Translations under genes and position numbers: made by a program | Origin: SZUA-35 sp963781035 | GTDB lineage: Bacteria > Actinomycetota > Acidimicrobiia > Acidimicrobiales > SZUA-35 | Assembly: GCA_963781035.1 (NCBI GenBank) | Contig: CAWAEN010000006.1 | Coordinates: 1-64,000 of the forward strand | Length of the DNA stretch: 64,000 nucleotides | Direction of reading: 5' to 3' | Shown here: one piece after another, positions 8,656 through 17,105 of the stretch | Layout of the letters: every line of letters starts with the position of its first letter | Numbering within the stretch: the stretch's first letter is position 1 | Notes under the pieces: generated by a model | Database searches by the model: none | What the model was told of the DNA's origin: nothing | Seen by the model: the letters and a program-made list of their open reading frames with translations, nothing else

Positions 8656-9693
8656 TCATACCGCCACCTGCTTCGTCCGCAGGAGATAGATGAAGAACGG
8701 AGCGCCGATGAAGGCGGTGACCACGCCGATCGGCAACTCCGACGGCGCAATGGCGATGCGGCTCATGATGTCGACGAGGATCAGGAAGCTGGCACCGAGC
8801 AGCATCGACAACGGCAGGATCAGTCGGTACGACGAGCCGGCCAGCAGTCGCACGATGTGGGGAACCACCAGCCCGACGAACCCGATGAGGCCACTGACCG
8901 ACACCACCGCAGCGGTGCCGAGCGTCGCCGCCACCACCACGATCAGGCGGATGCGGGCCACCGGTGCGCCGAGCGTGGCCGCCTCGTCGTCGCCGACACG
9001 GAACAGATCGAGATGGCGGGCGTGCAGGAGCAGCACGATCGTGGTCACCACCACGTAGGGGAGGACCAGGCGGATGTCGGCCCACGACGCATTCACCAGC
9101 CGACCGAGGATCCAGGTGTAGACCTCCCGAACCACCTCCGAATTCCGCTGCAACACGAAGGTCTGGATCGCCGTCGTCAACGACACCATGGCCACGCCGG
9201 CCAGCACCAGCGTTGCTCCAGTGCGGCTCCCGCCGAACGCCGCGCCGACGGCATACGTCGCAGCCACCGCAACCAGCGAGAAGAGGAACGCCATCAGCGG
9301 TGTCGGGTCGACGACCCAGTCGGTCACGTCCCTGAGGTGGAGGATGGCGATCGTCGCCCCGAGCCCGGCACCGGCCGCAGCACCGAGAAGATACGGGTCG
9401 ACCAGTGGGTTGCGGAACACACCTTGGTAGCTGGCCCCGCCGAGTGAAAGGGTGCCGCCGACGAGGGCGGCGAGGAGCACGCGAGGGAACCGGATCGTCC
9501 AGATCAGGTTCCACTGGGTCTCGGTCACGCCGCTGTCGATGTCGACGAGCGGCAGGTGGTCGAGCATCGCCAACGGGACTCGCCACGGCGCCGGCCCGGC
9601 CGGACCGAACATGGCCCCGGCCAGCACGGAGACGATCAACAGGACGGTTGCACCGAGCAACCATCCGATCGTCGTGCCGTGCCGGCCGGACAT
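8656..9693 (-). CDS. btuC: FecCD/BtuC-family ABC transporter permease
   Basis: The 345-residue polytopic protein has the family layout of about ten helices. It shows the signature RFPRVLLAALVGGTLSLGGASYQGVFRNPLVDPYLLG near the N-terminus and the coupling-helix region GLIGFVGLVVPHIVRLL near residue 270. It would form the membrane channel with the ATPase downstream. Its start lies 2 bases from the end of the binding-protein gene, so the operon is tightly packed. Riboswitch control in front of the operon suggests corrinoid import. Confidence 0.85.
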   Translation of the reverse strand: MSGRHGTTIGWLLGATVLLIVSVLAGAMFGPAGPAPWRVPLAMLDHLPLVDIDSGVTETQWNLIWTIRFPRVLLAALVGGTLSLGGASYQGVFRNPLVDPYLLGAAAGAGLGATIAILHLRDVTDWVVDPTPLMAFLFSLVAVAATYAVGAAFGGSRTGATLVLAGVAMVSLTTAIQTFVLQRNSEVVREVYTWILGRLVNASWADIRLVLPYVVVTTIVLLLHARHLDLFRVGDDEAATLGAPVARIRLIVVVAATLGTAAVVSVSGLIGFVGLVVPHIVRLLAGSSYRLILPLSMLLGASFLILVDIMSRIAIAPSELPIGVVTAFIGAPFFIYLLRTKQVAV

Positions 9694-9694
9694 G

Positions 9695-10667
9695 TCAGTT
9701 CGCTCCGGCAGTCGCGATGTTGGTGACCGCGGCGACGACCTGCTCCAGATAGTCGACCGAGCGCGGGCCCCAGCGGGAGGCGATGTCGTCGTTCATCTCG
9801 ATGACGTTGCCGTTCGCCACGGCGCTCATGTCGGCCCACCCATCGCGAGCACCGACCGAGTCTGCGGTCTCGCCGCAGTAGATCGTGCAGGCCAGGAAGA
9901 TGAGATCGGGATCGGCGTCGACGATGAACTCCTGACTCAGCTGCGGGTAGAGGTCGCCGTCGGCACCGACGATGCTCTCCAGGCCGGCAGCGGTGTAGAT
10001 CGAGCCGATGAACGTGTCCGGCGAGACCGAGTAGAACGTCGGATCGAGCTCGTGGTAGTAGGTGAGCGCCTCGGGGCTCTCGGGAACCGACTCGACCGCG
10101 GCGTCGACCCGAGCACTCATGGAGGAGACCAGCTCGGCCGCCTCGGCGACGTGGCCGGTCGCGACGCCGAGTTGCTCGATCTGGGTGTAGATGTCGTCGA
10201 AGCCAGCTGCGGCCGGGCCCTCCCAGTGGGCGATGCCGAGGGAATCGAGCTGAGCCAGGAAGTCGGGATTGGTGCCGTCGGTGACGACGAGGTCGGGTTC
10301 CAACGCGGCGATCGACTCGACGTTCGGCTCGAAGGCGGACAGGCCCTGCATCTTGTCGGCCGACTCGGCCGGGAAGTTCGAGAGGTCGTCGACGGCGAGG
10401 ATCTGGTCCTCGGCGCCGATCGCGTAGAGCATCTCGGTGGCGGCCGGCGAGAGGGAGATGATCGCCGAGAACGTGGCTGGTTCGTCCGATTCGGGCTCGT
10501 CCTCCGGTTCCTCCTCGACGGCCTCGCTCGTGTCCGGGGTCGTGTCCTCGACCTCGGCCTCGGTGGTGTCCGGCCGCGTCGGCGGCTTCGTCTGCGTCGT
10601 CGCTGGAACACGCGCCGGCGAGCAGGAGCAACGCTGCGAGCAGCGCCAACAACTTGTAGTTCTTCAT
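9695..10667 (-). CDS. btuF: Cobalamin/corrinoid ABC transporter substrate-binding lipoprotein, frameshifted
   Basis: The N-terminus, MKNYKLLALLAALLLLAGACSSDD, is a lipoprotein signal with lipobox LAGAC. An acidic linker follows, and then a periplasmic-binding-protein fold of the BtuF/FhuD class (AIISLSPAATEMLYAIG, VVTDGTNPDFLAQL). One extra base near 10570-10576 separates the signal peptide from the rest; removing it gives about 323 residues in one frame. A GGAGGA ribosome site precedes ATG 10667. It would capture the ligand outside the membrane and deliver it to the permease. Confidence 0.78.
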
Positions 10668-10744
10668 GGAAAAATCCTCCACGCTGGGAGGACAAGTGGG
10701 ATCGGAGGTAAACCTGCGAACCGCCCCTTGCCTCGAGGGTCTGG

Positions 10745-10870
10745 TTGCTTGCGCACCACATCGGTCGACCGGACTCGTCGGCTCGCAGCTGGCGGCTGCG
10801 GCAGAACTACCGTTGCGGGACAGTGCCGGGATCTCACCGGACTTCGCACAATGCTGTGACGGTCGAGAGA
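10745..10870 (-). ncRNA. Cobalamin (B12) riboswitch
   Basis: On the minus strand the leader contains GAAGTCCGGTGAGATCCCGG followed by CACTGTCCCGCAACGGT. These match the conserved core of cobalamin riboswitches (GAA.CCGGTG.(A)ATCCGG(C).CTG.CCCGCAAC.GT). Further on, GAGCCGACGAGTCCGGTC and GACCGATGTGGTG lie where the B12-box region is expected. It sits about 80-200 bases in front of the binding-protein ATG, which fits translational or transcriptional repression of the transporter by B12. Exact ends are approximate. Confidence 0.8.
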
Positions 10871-10896
10871 CTACCACTCACCGTCGTGCCGATCGG

Positions 10897-12471
10897 TCAG
10901 CAGGCGGTGGGGGAGCTCCCGGCGCTCGACACGATCTGCCAGAACACTCCGTCGATCGACGCGACGAGATACACCAGGTTCCAGTTCGTGCAGTCCTGCC
11001 CGTCCGGGCCGAAGCGCGACGCCTGGTTCGTCGTGGCGGTCACCCGGACTTCGAGGGTGTTGACCTCGCCGAGCGAGAACTCCTCCACGCGTTCGGGCGG
11101 CGGGTCCGTGATGTTCGTGATCGTGACGTTGCTCCACGTGCTGGTCGCCAGCTCCGCAGCCCACGAGTTCAGGGTGACGCTGGGCTGCCAGAGCCGCTGG
11201 TACGCAAGCTCGAAGTCCCCGGTCGTGATGCCGCCGGCGTACTCGCTGAACAGCTCCACCAGCTCGTCGACCTTGTCGCCGTCTGTCTGGGCCAGAACGA
11301 GGAACTCCTCCGGCGGAGTACACGGGTGATACGGCTGGGGTTCGATCGTCCACTGCTCGACGAGCGCCCTCACGACCTCGGCCTGCACACCCCAGTTGAT
11401 CCCGGCGGCACCGTCGCGCCCGGCGATGTGGAGACCGATGACACGCCCCGTCTCGTCGAGCCACGGACCACCGCTGTTGCCGGGGTTGGTGAGGGCATCG
11501 GTCTGCATGACGTTCGGGATCGTCTCGCCGTTCGGAAACAGAATCGTGCGGCCGACACCGCTGATCGAACCCGTCGTGATGCTGAGATCCAGGCTCAACG
11601 GGTAACCCAGAACCGAAATGTCGAAGCCGACGCGCGGAGTCTGCCTGCTCCACTGCAACGGCGCGGCTGCGACGGGTTCGGTCAGTCGGATGAGCGCCGC
11701 GTCCTGGCCAGGTGCGAACCCGATCGTCTGACCGGTGCGTTGCTTGCCGTCGATCATCGTGATCGTCATCGACTGGTAACCCTCGACGACGTGAGCCGCA
11801 GTCACGACCAGATCGGGGGCGATGACGAAGCCGGTGCCCGCCTCGATCGAACCCCCTTCGCACGTCGTCCCCTCGAGGCTGACGACCGCCGGACTCGCCT
11901 GATCGAACAGGTCGGCCCGGCTCAGCGGTGCCTCCGACTCGACCTCGGCGCCGATCATCTCCATGTAGTCGGCAAGCGAGATGATGGCCTCGGACATCGC
12001 CCGCACCCGGCCCTCGTCCCATCGGTAGACCGTCTGGAGCACTCGTTCCCCGTCGACCTGGAAGGCAATGAGGCGAACCGGATCCTCACCGATGGTCTGG
12101 GGTTGGGAACCCACGATCGGCTCGGACAGCAGGTCAGCTGTCGTGCGAGCGCCGCTGAACAGCAAGACGCGCCCCAGCTCCGAGCCTTCGCATTCAACGG
12201 CGACGATCAGCTCGTCACCGGCCCGATCGAGCGCCACGTCGGCCGTGATCACGCTGATCAGCGTGCCAACCGCTCCGTCGCATTCTGCGAGGTCGCCCAG
12301 GGCACCAGGACTCAGCCCATCGATGTCGTAGAACGGGGTCGTCGGGGTGACCGGAACGGACTCCGCCGTTGTCGTTGTCGATGCGTCGTCGTTCCCCCCG
12401 GTACACGAAGACAGGATCAACGCCGCCGCTACGAGGAGAGCGATCGGCCGCGTTGGTCGGAGCCCTTCCAT
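10897..12471 (-). CDS. Exported trypsin-like serine protease (HtrA/S1-type lipoprotein)
   Basis: The 524-residue protein starts MEGLRPTRPIALLVAAALIL and has a lipobox at LSSC, so it is probably a membrane-anchored lipoprotein. A threonine-rich linker and a domain of unknown function follow. The protease domain has the triad in TAAHVVEG, QDAALI and NPGNSGGP, and the GVQAEVV segment is HtrA-like. No PDZ domain is evident. An SnoaL/NTF2-like C-terminal domain is likely (FSEYAGGITTGDFELAYQRLW). It ends immediately downstream of the riboswitch region and belongs to a separate transcript. A role in envelope protein quality control is inferred. Confidence 0.75.
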   Translation of the reverse strand: MEGLRPTRPIALLVAAALILSSCTGGNDDASTTTTAESVPVTPTTPFYDIDGLSPGALGDLAECDGAVGTLISVITADVALDRAGDELIVAVECEGSELGRVLLFSGARTTADLLSEPIVGSQPQTIGEDPVRLIAFQVDGERVLQTVYRWDEGRVRAMSEAIISLADYMEMIGAEVESEAPLSRADLFDQASPAVVSLEGTTCEGGSIEAGTGFVIAPDLVVTAAHVVEGYQSMTITMIDGKQRTGQTIGFAPGQDAALIRLTEPVAAAPLQWSRQTPRVGFDISVLGYPLSLDLSITTGSISGVGRTILFPNGETIPNVMQTDALTNPGNSGGPWLDETGRVIGLHIAGRDGAAGINWGVQAEVVRALVEQWTIEPQPYHPCTPPEEFLVLAQTDGDKVDELVELFSEYAGGITTGDFELAYQRLWQPSVTLNSWAAELATSTWSNVTITNITDPPPERVEEFSLGEVNTLEVRVTATTNQASRFGPDGQDCTNWNLVYLVASIDGVFWQIVSSAGSSPTAC

Positions 12472-12527
12472 CGTGCCGGACTGTACTGCGCCCGCTTTTG
12501 GGATGGAGATCGGCCACGCAGCGGAGT

Positions 12528-12649
12528 GGGGTCGGAGCTTCACATTCACAGGTTCGCTTCGCTGCCTTTGGCACCTGTGAATGTGAAGCTCCGACCCCGT
12601 GTCGCTGCCTTTGGCACCTGTGAATGTGAAGCTCCGACCCCGTGTCGCT
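12528..12649. repeat. Inverted and direct repeat cluster, REP-like
   Basis: Three copies of a 26-bp unit lie in the gap between two minus-strand genes. Copy A (12528-12553, beginning GGGGTCGGAGCTTCAC) is inverted relative to copy B (12573-12598) and copy C (12616-12641). Copies B and C belong to a direct repeat with a period of 43 bp (12559-12606 and 12602-12649). A and B can form a perfect 26-bp stem with a 19-base loop. This resembles REP/BIME-type elements. No transposase is nearby. Confidence 0.75.
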
Positions 12650-12651
12650 TA

Positions 12652-13732
12652 CTACTGGGTCGGAGGCATCGGCGGCCTCGGCTTGGCCGGAGCAGGCGCC
12701 ACGGCCTTCCGCACGTGCTGCGGCTCGGACCTACGAGCAGCCACTTCCGCTTCGGCTGCTGCAGCCGGCGAGCGGAAACCGTCGTTGTCGCCGCCACTCT
12801 TCAGCATCTCGGCGATGCCACCGATCGAACCGAGCGTGGCGCTCATGTCGGCCGGGACGAAGATCTTCGTGGCCTGACCGTTGGCGATCTTGGCCAGCGA
12901 CTCGAGGTACTTGATGGCGATCACGCGATCGTCGGTGCCCGAGTTGATGATGGCGCCGTACACCGCGTTGATGGCGTTCGCCTCACCGGCGGCCACGACT
13001 TCCTGGCGGTATTGCTCGGCCTCGGCTCGGGTGCGCACCGCCTGGGCTTCACCTTCGGCGTTGAGGATGTCCTTCTGCCGGTTGCCTTCTGCAGTGAGGA
13101 TGGCGCTGGCCTTGTCGCCCTCGGCCCGAGTGATCGCTGCCTCGCGGGCACCTTCGGCCTCGGTCACGACCGCACGACGTGTGCGTTCGGCCTTCATCTG
13201 CTCGTGCATGGCGATGCATGACATCGGCCGGCGGATCGATCCGCTGGATCTCGACTCGAACCACTCGGACGCCCCACTTGTCGGTGGCGTCGTCGAGGAT
13301 CTGACGGAGCGTGCCGTTGACTCGCTCACGGGAAGTGAACGCCTCGTCGAGGGTCATCTCGCCGATGACGTTTCGCAGGTTCGTCTGGGCCAGCTTGGTG
13401 ATGGCCAGGATGAAGTTGGAGATGTTGTAGAGCAGCCGCTGCGGATCGGTCGGCTCGAAGTAGACGACGGCGTCGACGGCGGCGGTGACGTTGTCCTGTG
13501 TGATGACTTCCTGCGGCGGCACGTCGATCACTTGTTCACGCATGTCGACCTTGCGCAGCTTGTCGATGATCGGGACGATGAAACGCAGGCCAGGTTCGAC
13601 GGTTTCCTTGTACTTGCCGAGTCGCTCGATCACCCCCCGCTGGTACGGGCTGACGATCTTGATCGCAGCCGCCACGTAGGCGATCGCGAAGACCACCAGG
13701 ATCAGCAGAAGTCCCCCCAGTGCAGCTCCCAT
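12652..13732 (-). CDS. SPFH/stomatin-prohibitin family protein, frameshifted
   Basis: The N-terminus has one membrane segment (ALGGLLLILVVFAIAYVAAA). The band-7 domain follows with IVSPYQRGVIERLGKY and VDMREQVIDVPPQEVITQDN, and then a long alanine/glutamate-rich coiled coil (KAERTRRAVVTEAEGAREAA). These are the hallmarks of slipin/paraslipin proteins. The two halves are in different frames; an indel near 13205-13225 disrupts the region after RIDPPADVM. The corrected length is about 360 residues. It forms a pair with the upstream NfeD-like gene, the usual partner of bacterial SPFH proteins in membrane microdomain organisation. Confidence 0.8.
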
Positions 13733-13834
13733 GTTTGTTTCTTCTTTCTCTAGATTCGGGAGCGTTGGCTCCCGGGCGAATGATGTGACGAGCGGTCAGA
13801 CGACCTGGTCGGGCGACCACGCCGAGCGAACGGG

Positions 13835-14314
13835 TCAGGAAAATCGATGCAGATCCGAGCTCGGCGCCGGTTCGACCACGACGCGGGTGCCGCGGACTTC
13901 GACGATGCGGACCGTGGTCCCGACGGGAATGGCCAAGTCGGAGTCGGTCATCGCATTCCAGGTCTCGCCGCCGGCCCGGACCATGCCGTGGGTCTCGGCA
14001 CCGAAGGGGATGTCCTCCACGATCACGGCTTCGTGGCCAACGAGCCGATTGGCGCCGATGCCGGGGATGTGTGGCACGTCGACATCGAGTCGCTTGGCCA
14101 GGGGTCGCATGGCGAGGAACGCAAGCACGGAGCCGACGAGGAAGACCAGCCAGCCGACGGCGATCGGTGCACCGAGGAAACTGATGATCGCGGCAGGGAG
14201 GGCGGCAACGGCGAACGGGGCCAACCAGAACGTGCCGGCCGATGCCATCTCGGACACGCCGAGGGCGGCCGCCGTGGCCAGCCAGATCCCACCCCAGACA
14301 ACTGGGTCATCCAT
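13835..14314 (-). CDS. NfeD-like membrane protein
   Basis: The 159-residue protein has about three membrane helices (WLATAAALGVSEM, LAPFAVAALPAAIISFLG, WLVFLVGSVLAFLAM). A C-terminal OB-fold domain typical of NfeD short forms follows (GANRLVGHEAVIVEDI...GTTVRIVEVRGTRVVVEP). It lies 102 bp upstream of the SPFH gene on the same strand. The arrangement is conserved in many bacteria and supports a joint role in membrane raft-like assemblies. Confidence 0.82.
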   Translation of the reverse strand: MDDPVVWGGIWLATAAALGVSEMASAGTFWLAPFAVAALPAAIISFLGAPIAVGWLVFLVGSVLAFLAMRPLAKRLDVDVPHIPGIGANRLVGHEAVIVEDIPFGAETHGMVRAGGETWNAMTDSDLAIPVGTTVRIVEVRGTRVVVEPAPSSDLHRFS

Positions 14315-14426
14315 TGTTCCTCCTCGAGAAGCTGTTCACGAGACTAGTAACGCCGAACCCCCCACGTGGGGTTCCCGGCCGAGAGCGAATTCTCGACCGA
14401 TAGCGTTTGTCCGATGGCCGAGCCTG

Positions 14427-15275
14427 ATGAGTGTCCACGCCCACCCGGACGACGAGGCGTCGAAAGGCGCACCCACGGTGGCCCGCTACGTCGACCACGG
14501 TGTCAGCTCGTCGCTGATCTGCTGCACGGGCGGGGAGGAAGGCGACATCCACAATCCGGTCATGGAGCGTCCAGAGGTGCGGGCGAACCTCGTCCAGATC
14601 CGGGCCGACGAGCTCGCTCAATCGGTCAAGGCCATCGGCTTCGACGAATGCATCATGCTCGGCTACCGGGACTCCGGCATGGAGGGAACCGAACCGAACG
14701 AGCACCCGGACTGCTTCTGGCAGGCCGACCTCGACGAGGCGACGGGCCGACTCGTCCGTGAGATCCGCAGGTTCCAGCCAGAGGTGATCCTCACGTACTC
14801 AGACGACCAGCAGGGCTATCGCCACCCAGACCACCTGCGGGTCCACGACATCAGCGTGCTCGCCTACGAACGAGCCGGCGACCCGGCCTGGTACCCCGAG
14901 CTCGGCGATCCGTTCGAACCGTTGAAGCTCTACTACTCCACGTGGAGTCGGGCCAGGCTCAGCTCGTGGCATGCGAAGTACGGCGAGCTCGGCCTCGAGT
15001 CTCCGTACGACGAGAGGTGGTTCGAGCGACCGGATTCGGATCATCGGATCACCACCCGGATCGACATCACCGGCTACTGGCGGGCGCGGCAGGAAGCGCT
15101 GTTGGCCCACGCGACACAAATCGACCCGAACGAGAAGTTCTGGTTCGGTCTCCCGGACGACGACGCCGTCGCTGCCTACCCATACGAAGATTTCATCCTC
15201 GGCCACAGTCGGGTCGGATTCGATCAGAACGAGACCGACCTGTTCGCCAGAATCGACGATCGGGTGCTCGGCTGA
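14427..15275 (+). CDS. mca: Mycothiol S-conjugate amidase-like PIG-L deacetylase
   Basis: The protein of about 282 residues is a zinc-dependent LmbE/PIG-L amidohydrolase. The metal motif A-H-P-D-D-E is at the N-terminus (MSVHAHPDDEASKGA) and the distal GYRHPDHLRVHD provides the remaining ligands. The closest match I recognise is Mca, which cleaves mycothiol conjugates during detoxification; MshB is the alternative. The upstream ATG at 14414 would give MAEL fused to MSVHAH if one C near 14422 is removed, so the true start may lie there. The stop overlaps the ATG of the following SCP2-like gene. Confidence 0.78.
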   Translation: MSVHAHPDDEASKGAPTVARYVDHGVSSSLICCTGGEEGDIHNPVMERPEVRANLVQIRADELAQSVKAIGFDECIMLGYRDSGMEGTEPNEHPDCFWQADLDEATGRLVREIRRFQPEVILTYSDDQQGYRHPDHLRVHDISVLAYERAGDPAWYPELGDPFEPLKLYYSTWSRARLSSWHAKYGELGLESPYDERWFERPDSDHRITTRIDITGYWRARQEALLAHATQIDPNEKFWFGLPDDDAVAAYPYEDFILGHSRVGFDQNETDLFARIDDRVLG

Positions 15276-15631
15276 TGGCCACGTTCACCGCCGAGCCGTT
15301 CACCCCTGCGTTCGTCGACGAACTCGTCGCCCTCTCCGGCGGTCGGGCCCCCATCCCCGGGCTGAGTGGCGACATCGGTCTGGGGGTGGGATCCAAGGTC
15401 GACGCTTCCAACGTGTCGGTTGTGGTGTCCATCGTCGACGGCCAGGCGACCGGAACCACCGATGGCGACCCCGACGTGGTGGTCGGGTTGTCGAAGAAGC
15501 AGGTGCCCGAGTGGTTGAACGGTTCGCTCGTGTTGGCCGAGGCCTACATGAAGGGTGATCTGAAACCGGTCGGCGCCAGCGGAGCGCTGTTCGCGGCGCT
15601 CGAACTGCTCGACTGGGCTGTCACGGCCTGA
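15275..15631 (+). CDS. SCP2-type sterol/lipid carrier-like protein
   Basis: This small protein of 118 residues ends in the segment VVVGLSKKQVPEWLNGSLVLAEAYMKGDLKPVGASGALFAALELLD, typical of SCP2 domains, which bind acyl-CoAs or sterols in a hydrophobic tunnel. It has no signal peptide. It is translationally coupled to the Mca-like gene (the stop and start codons share a base at 15275). Its role is not predictable beyond lipid-ligand binding. Confidence 0.72.
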   Translation: MATFTAEPFTPAFVDELVALSGGRAPIPGLSGDIGLGVGSKVDASNVSVVVSIVDGQATGTTDGDPDVVVGLSKKQVPEWLNGSLVLAEAYMKGDLKPVGASGALFAALELLDWAVTA

Positions 15632-15652
15632 TCTTCCCGAGAGGGCGAGCGG

Positions 15653-16486
15653 TCACCGCCCTCGGCGTTGGGCAGTGCGGAGCTCTCGATAGCTGATGAG
15701 TTCGGCGCCCGACCGTTCCAGCGCGGCCCGGAACGCCCAATCGTGGGTCACGAGGTGAGCATCGCTGACCCTGGCCGCCCAATGAGGGGTGATGGCGCGG
15801 AGTTCCGGCGTGTCGTCGGCCGGCCGAACGTGGAATTCGGTGATGCCGGGCTGGAGGTCGGCGATCACTGCGTCGATGTCGCTGCGAGCTGCCCGATGCA
15901 ACGCCGCCGGCACCTCACGGTCCGGCACGATGATCCCCTCGTCGGCCGCCAGCGCTCGAGCCTCGAACCCGAGATCGATCGACGGATCGGGAAGACTGAT
16001 GGGGAGGTCGAACTCGATGGCCATGTCGAGATAGATGTCGAAGAACTCCGGGCGGGCACACAACGCCCCGAGGTGAGCCGAAAGGTGGGTCACGTCGAAT
16101 CCCCACAGCACGGCCCGCTCCACCTGGGCCCGGCACTCACGCCGAGTCTCCTCGAGATCGGCGTGGTCCCAGAGGTCGGACGGCAGCGCCGGGAAGCCGC
16201 CGTTGCCGCCGAGCAGCGAAGGGGCTTGGGTGACCGGGCCCCAGCGATACGTGTCGTGTTCTGCGTTGACCGTGAGGCACACGCCGACGTCTTCTCCCCG
16301 ATATTCGACGGCGGCGCCGCGAGCCCACGGGCACGGCACCTGGAGTCCGGCACTGGTCGCGACTCCGTCACGGATGGCGCGGTACACGGCGAGGTTCGAA
16401 GCGTTGGACGCCCCCAGCGAGTCGGCGACGATCAGAACGAGGCGTGCATCCGCCGGTCGGCCGAGGCGTTCGAGAGAGGACGACAC
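15653..16486 (-). CDS. YdjC/ChbG-like carbohydrate deacetylase homologue with altered active site
   Basis: The protein of 277 residues aligns with the YdjC-like family (VTSAGLQVPCPWARGA analogue, GEDVGVCLTVNAEHDTYRWGP, ILWGFDVTH-type segment, LGALCARPEFFDIYLDMA). Two conserved catalytic or metal positions are changed: the usual A-D-D-x-G reads ADSLG, and the usual H-L-D-S-H reads HLSAH. The enzyme may therefore be inactive or have changed chemistry. The GTG at 16486 is chosen because it lies 10 bases after the nuclease stop and has GGAG upstream. It forms a two-gene unit with the nuclease. Confidence 0.65.
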   Translation of the reverse strand: MSSSLERLGRPADARLVLIVADSLGASNASNLAVYRAIRDGVATSAGLQVPCPWARGAAVEYRGEDVGVCLTVNAEHDTYRWGPVTQAPSLLGGNGGFPALPSDLWDHADLEETRRECRAQVERAVLWGFDVTHLSAHLGALCARPEFFDIYLDMAIEFDLPISLPDPSIDLGFEARALAADEGIIVPDREVPAALHRAARSDIDAVIADLQPGITEFHVRPADDTPELRAITPHWAARVSDAHLVTHDWAFRAALERSGAELISYRELRTAQRRGR

Positions 16487-16496
16487 GCCGGGAACG

Positions 16497-17105
16497 CTAC
16501 TCCAGCGGCTGGTCGGGTCCATCACAGGCCGACCACAAGCCCCGCCCGGCAGCCCGTGCATCGTTGCGCAGCCTGGTGAACGATCCCTCGTAGGTCGTGT
16601 TCGGCTCGAAGAACAACGTGTCGGCGAAACCCTGCTCGACCAGCCACTCGTTGACGAAGAGATCGTCGTCGCTGCGATGGAGATAGAGGAGGAGCCGGCC
16701 GTAGCGATCCCGAGCCTCGAGGTCCCGCTCGACTCGAACCGTCGTGCCCGGTGGAAGCAGCCCGGTCAGAGCATCGGACGCCTCCTTCCCGAAACACTGC
16801 ACGGGCACGTCGCGACTCACCGACTCGGGTGTGTCGATGCCGATGAGTCTGACCCGCTCCTCCTCCCCGGCGATGACGACGTCGACGGTGTCGCCATCGA
16901 TCACGAACTCGACCACGGCGCTCGATGCGTCAGCGGCCGCGTCCGCATCGGGCTCCGGGCCGGGGCATGCCGTGATCAGCAGCGCGGTGATCAGCAGCGC
17001 GGTGATCGGCAGTGCGGCGGTCCGACGGAGCGGTGTCGGCCAGAAGCGTCTGGCCCGGGGCTCAGACGCGTTCGATGATCGTGCCGGTACCAAGGCCACC
17101 ACCAC
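16497..17105 (-). CDS. Thermonuclease (SNase)-family exported lipoprotein
   Basis: The C-terminal 140 residues form an SNase OB-fold: FVIDGDTVDVVIAGEEERVRLIGIDTPES, then DRYGRLLLYLH with the catalytic Arg, and WLVEQGFADTL. The N-terminus holds a hydrophobic stretch containing the tandem repeat ALLIT-ALLIT before a Cys (lipobox ITAC). This suggests an anchored extracytoplasmic nuclease. The start is uncertain: GTG 17105 gives a long n-region and overlaps the thiolase 3' end by 44 bases. The direct repeat in the signal region (around 16975-17010) is visible in the DNA. Confidence 0.78.
   Translation of the reverse strand: MVVALVPARSSNASEPRARRFWPTPLRRTAALPITALLITALLITACPGPEPDADAAADASSAVVEFVIDGDTVDVVIAGEEERVRLIGIDTPESVSRDVPVQCFGKEASDALTGLLPPGTTVRVERDLEARDRYGRLLLYLHRSDDDLFVNEWLVEQGFADTLFFEPNTTYEGSFTRLRNDARAAGRGLWSACDGPDQPLE

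Noticed and set aside
10669..10745. Promoter-like -10/-35 boxes upstream of the B12 importer
   Set aside because: No convincing sigma-70 pair was found. The region is better explained as the expression platform of the riboswitch.
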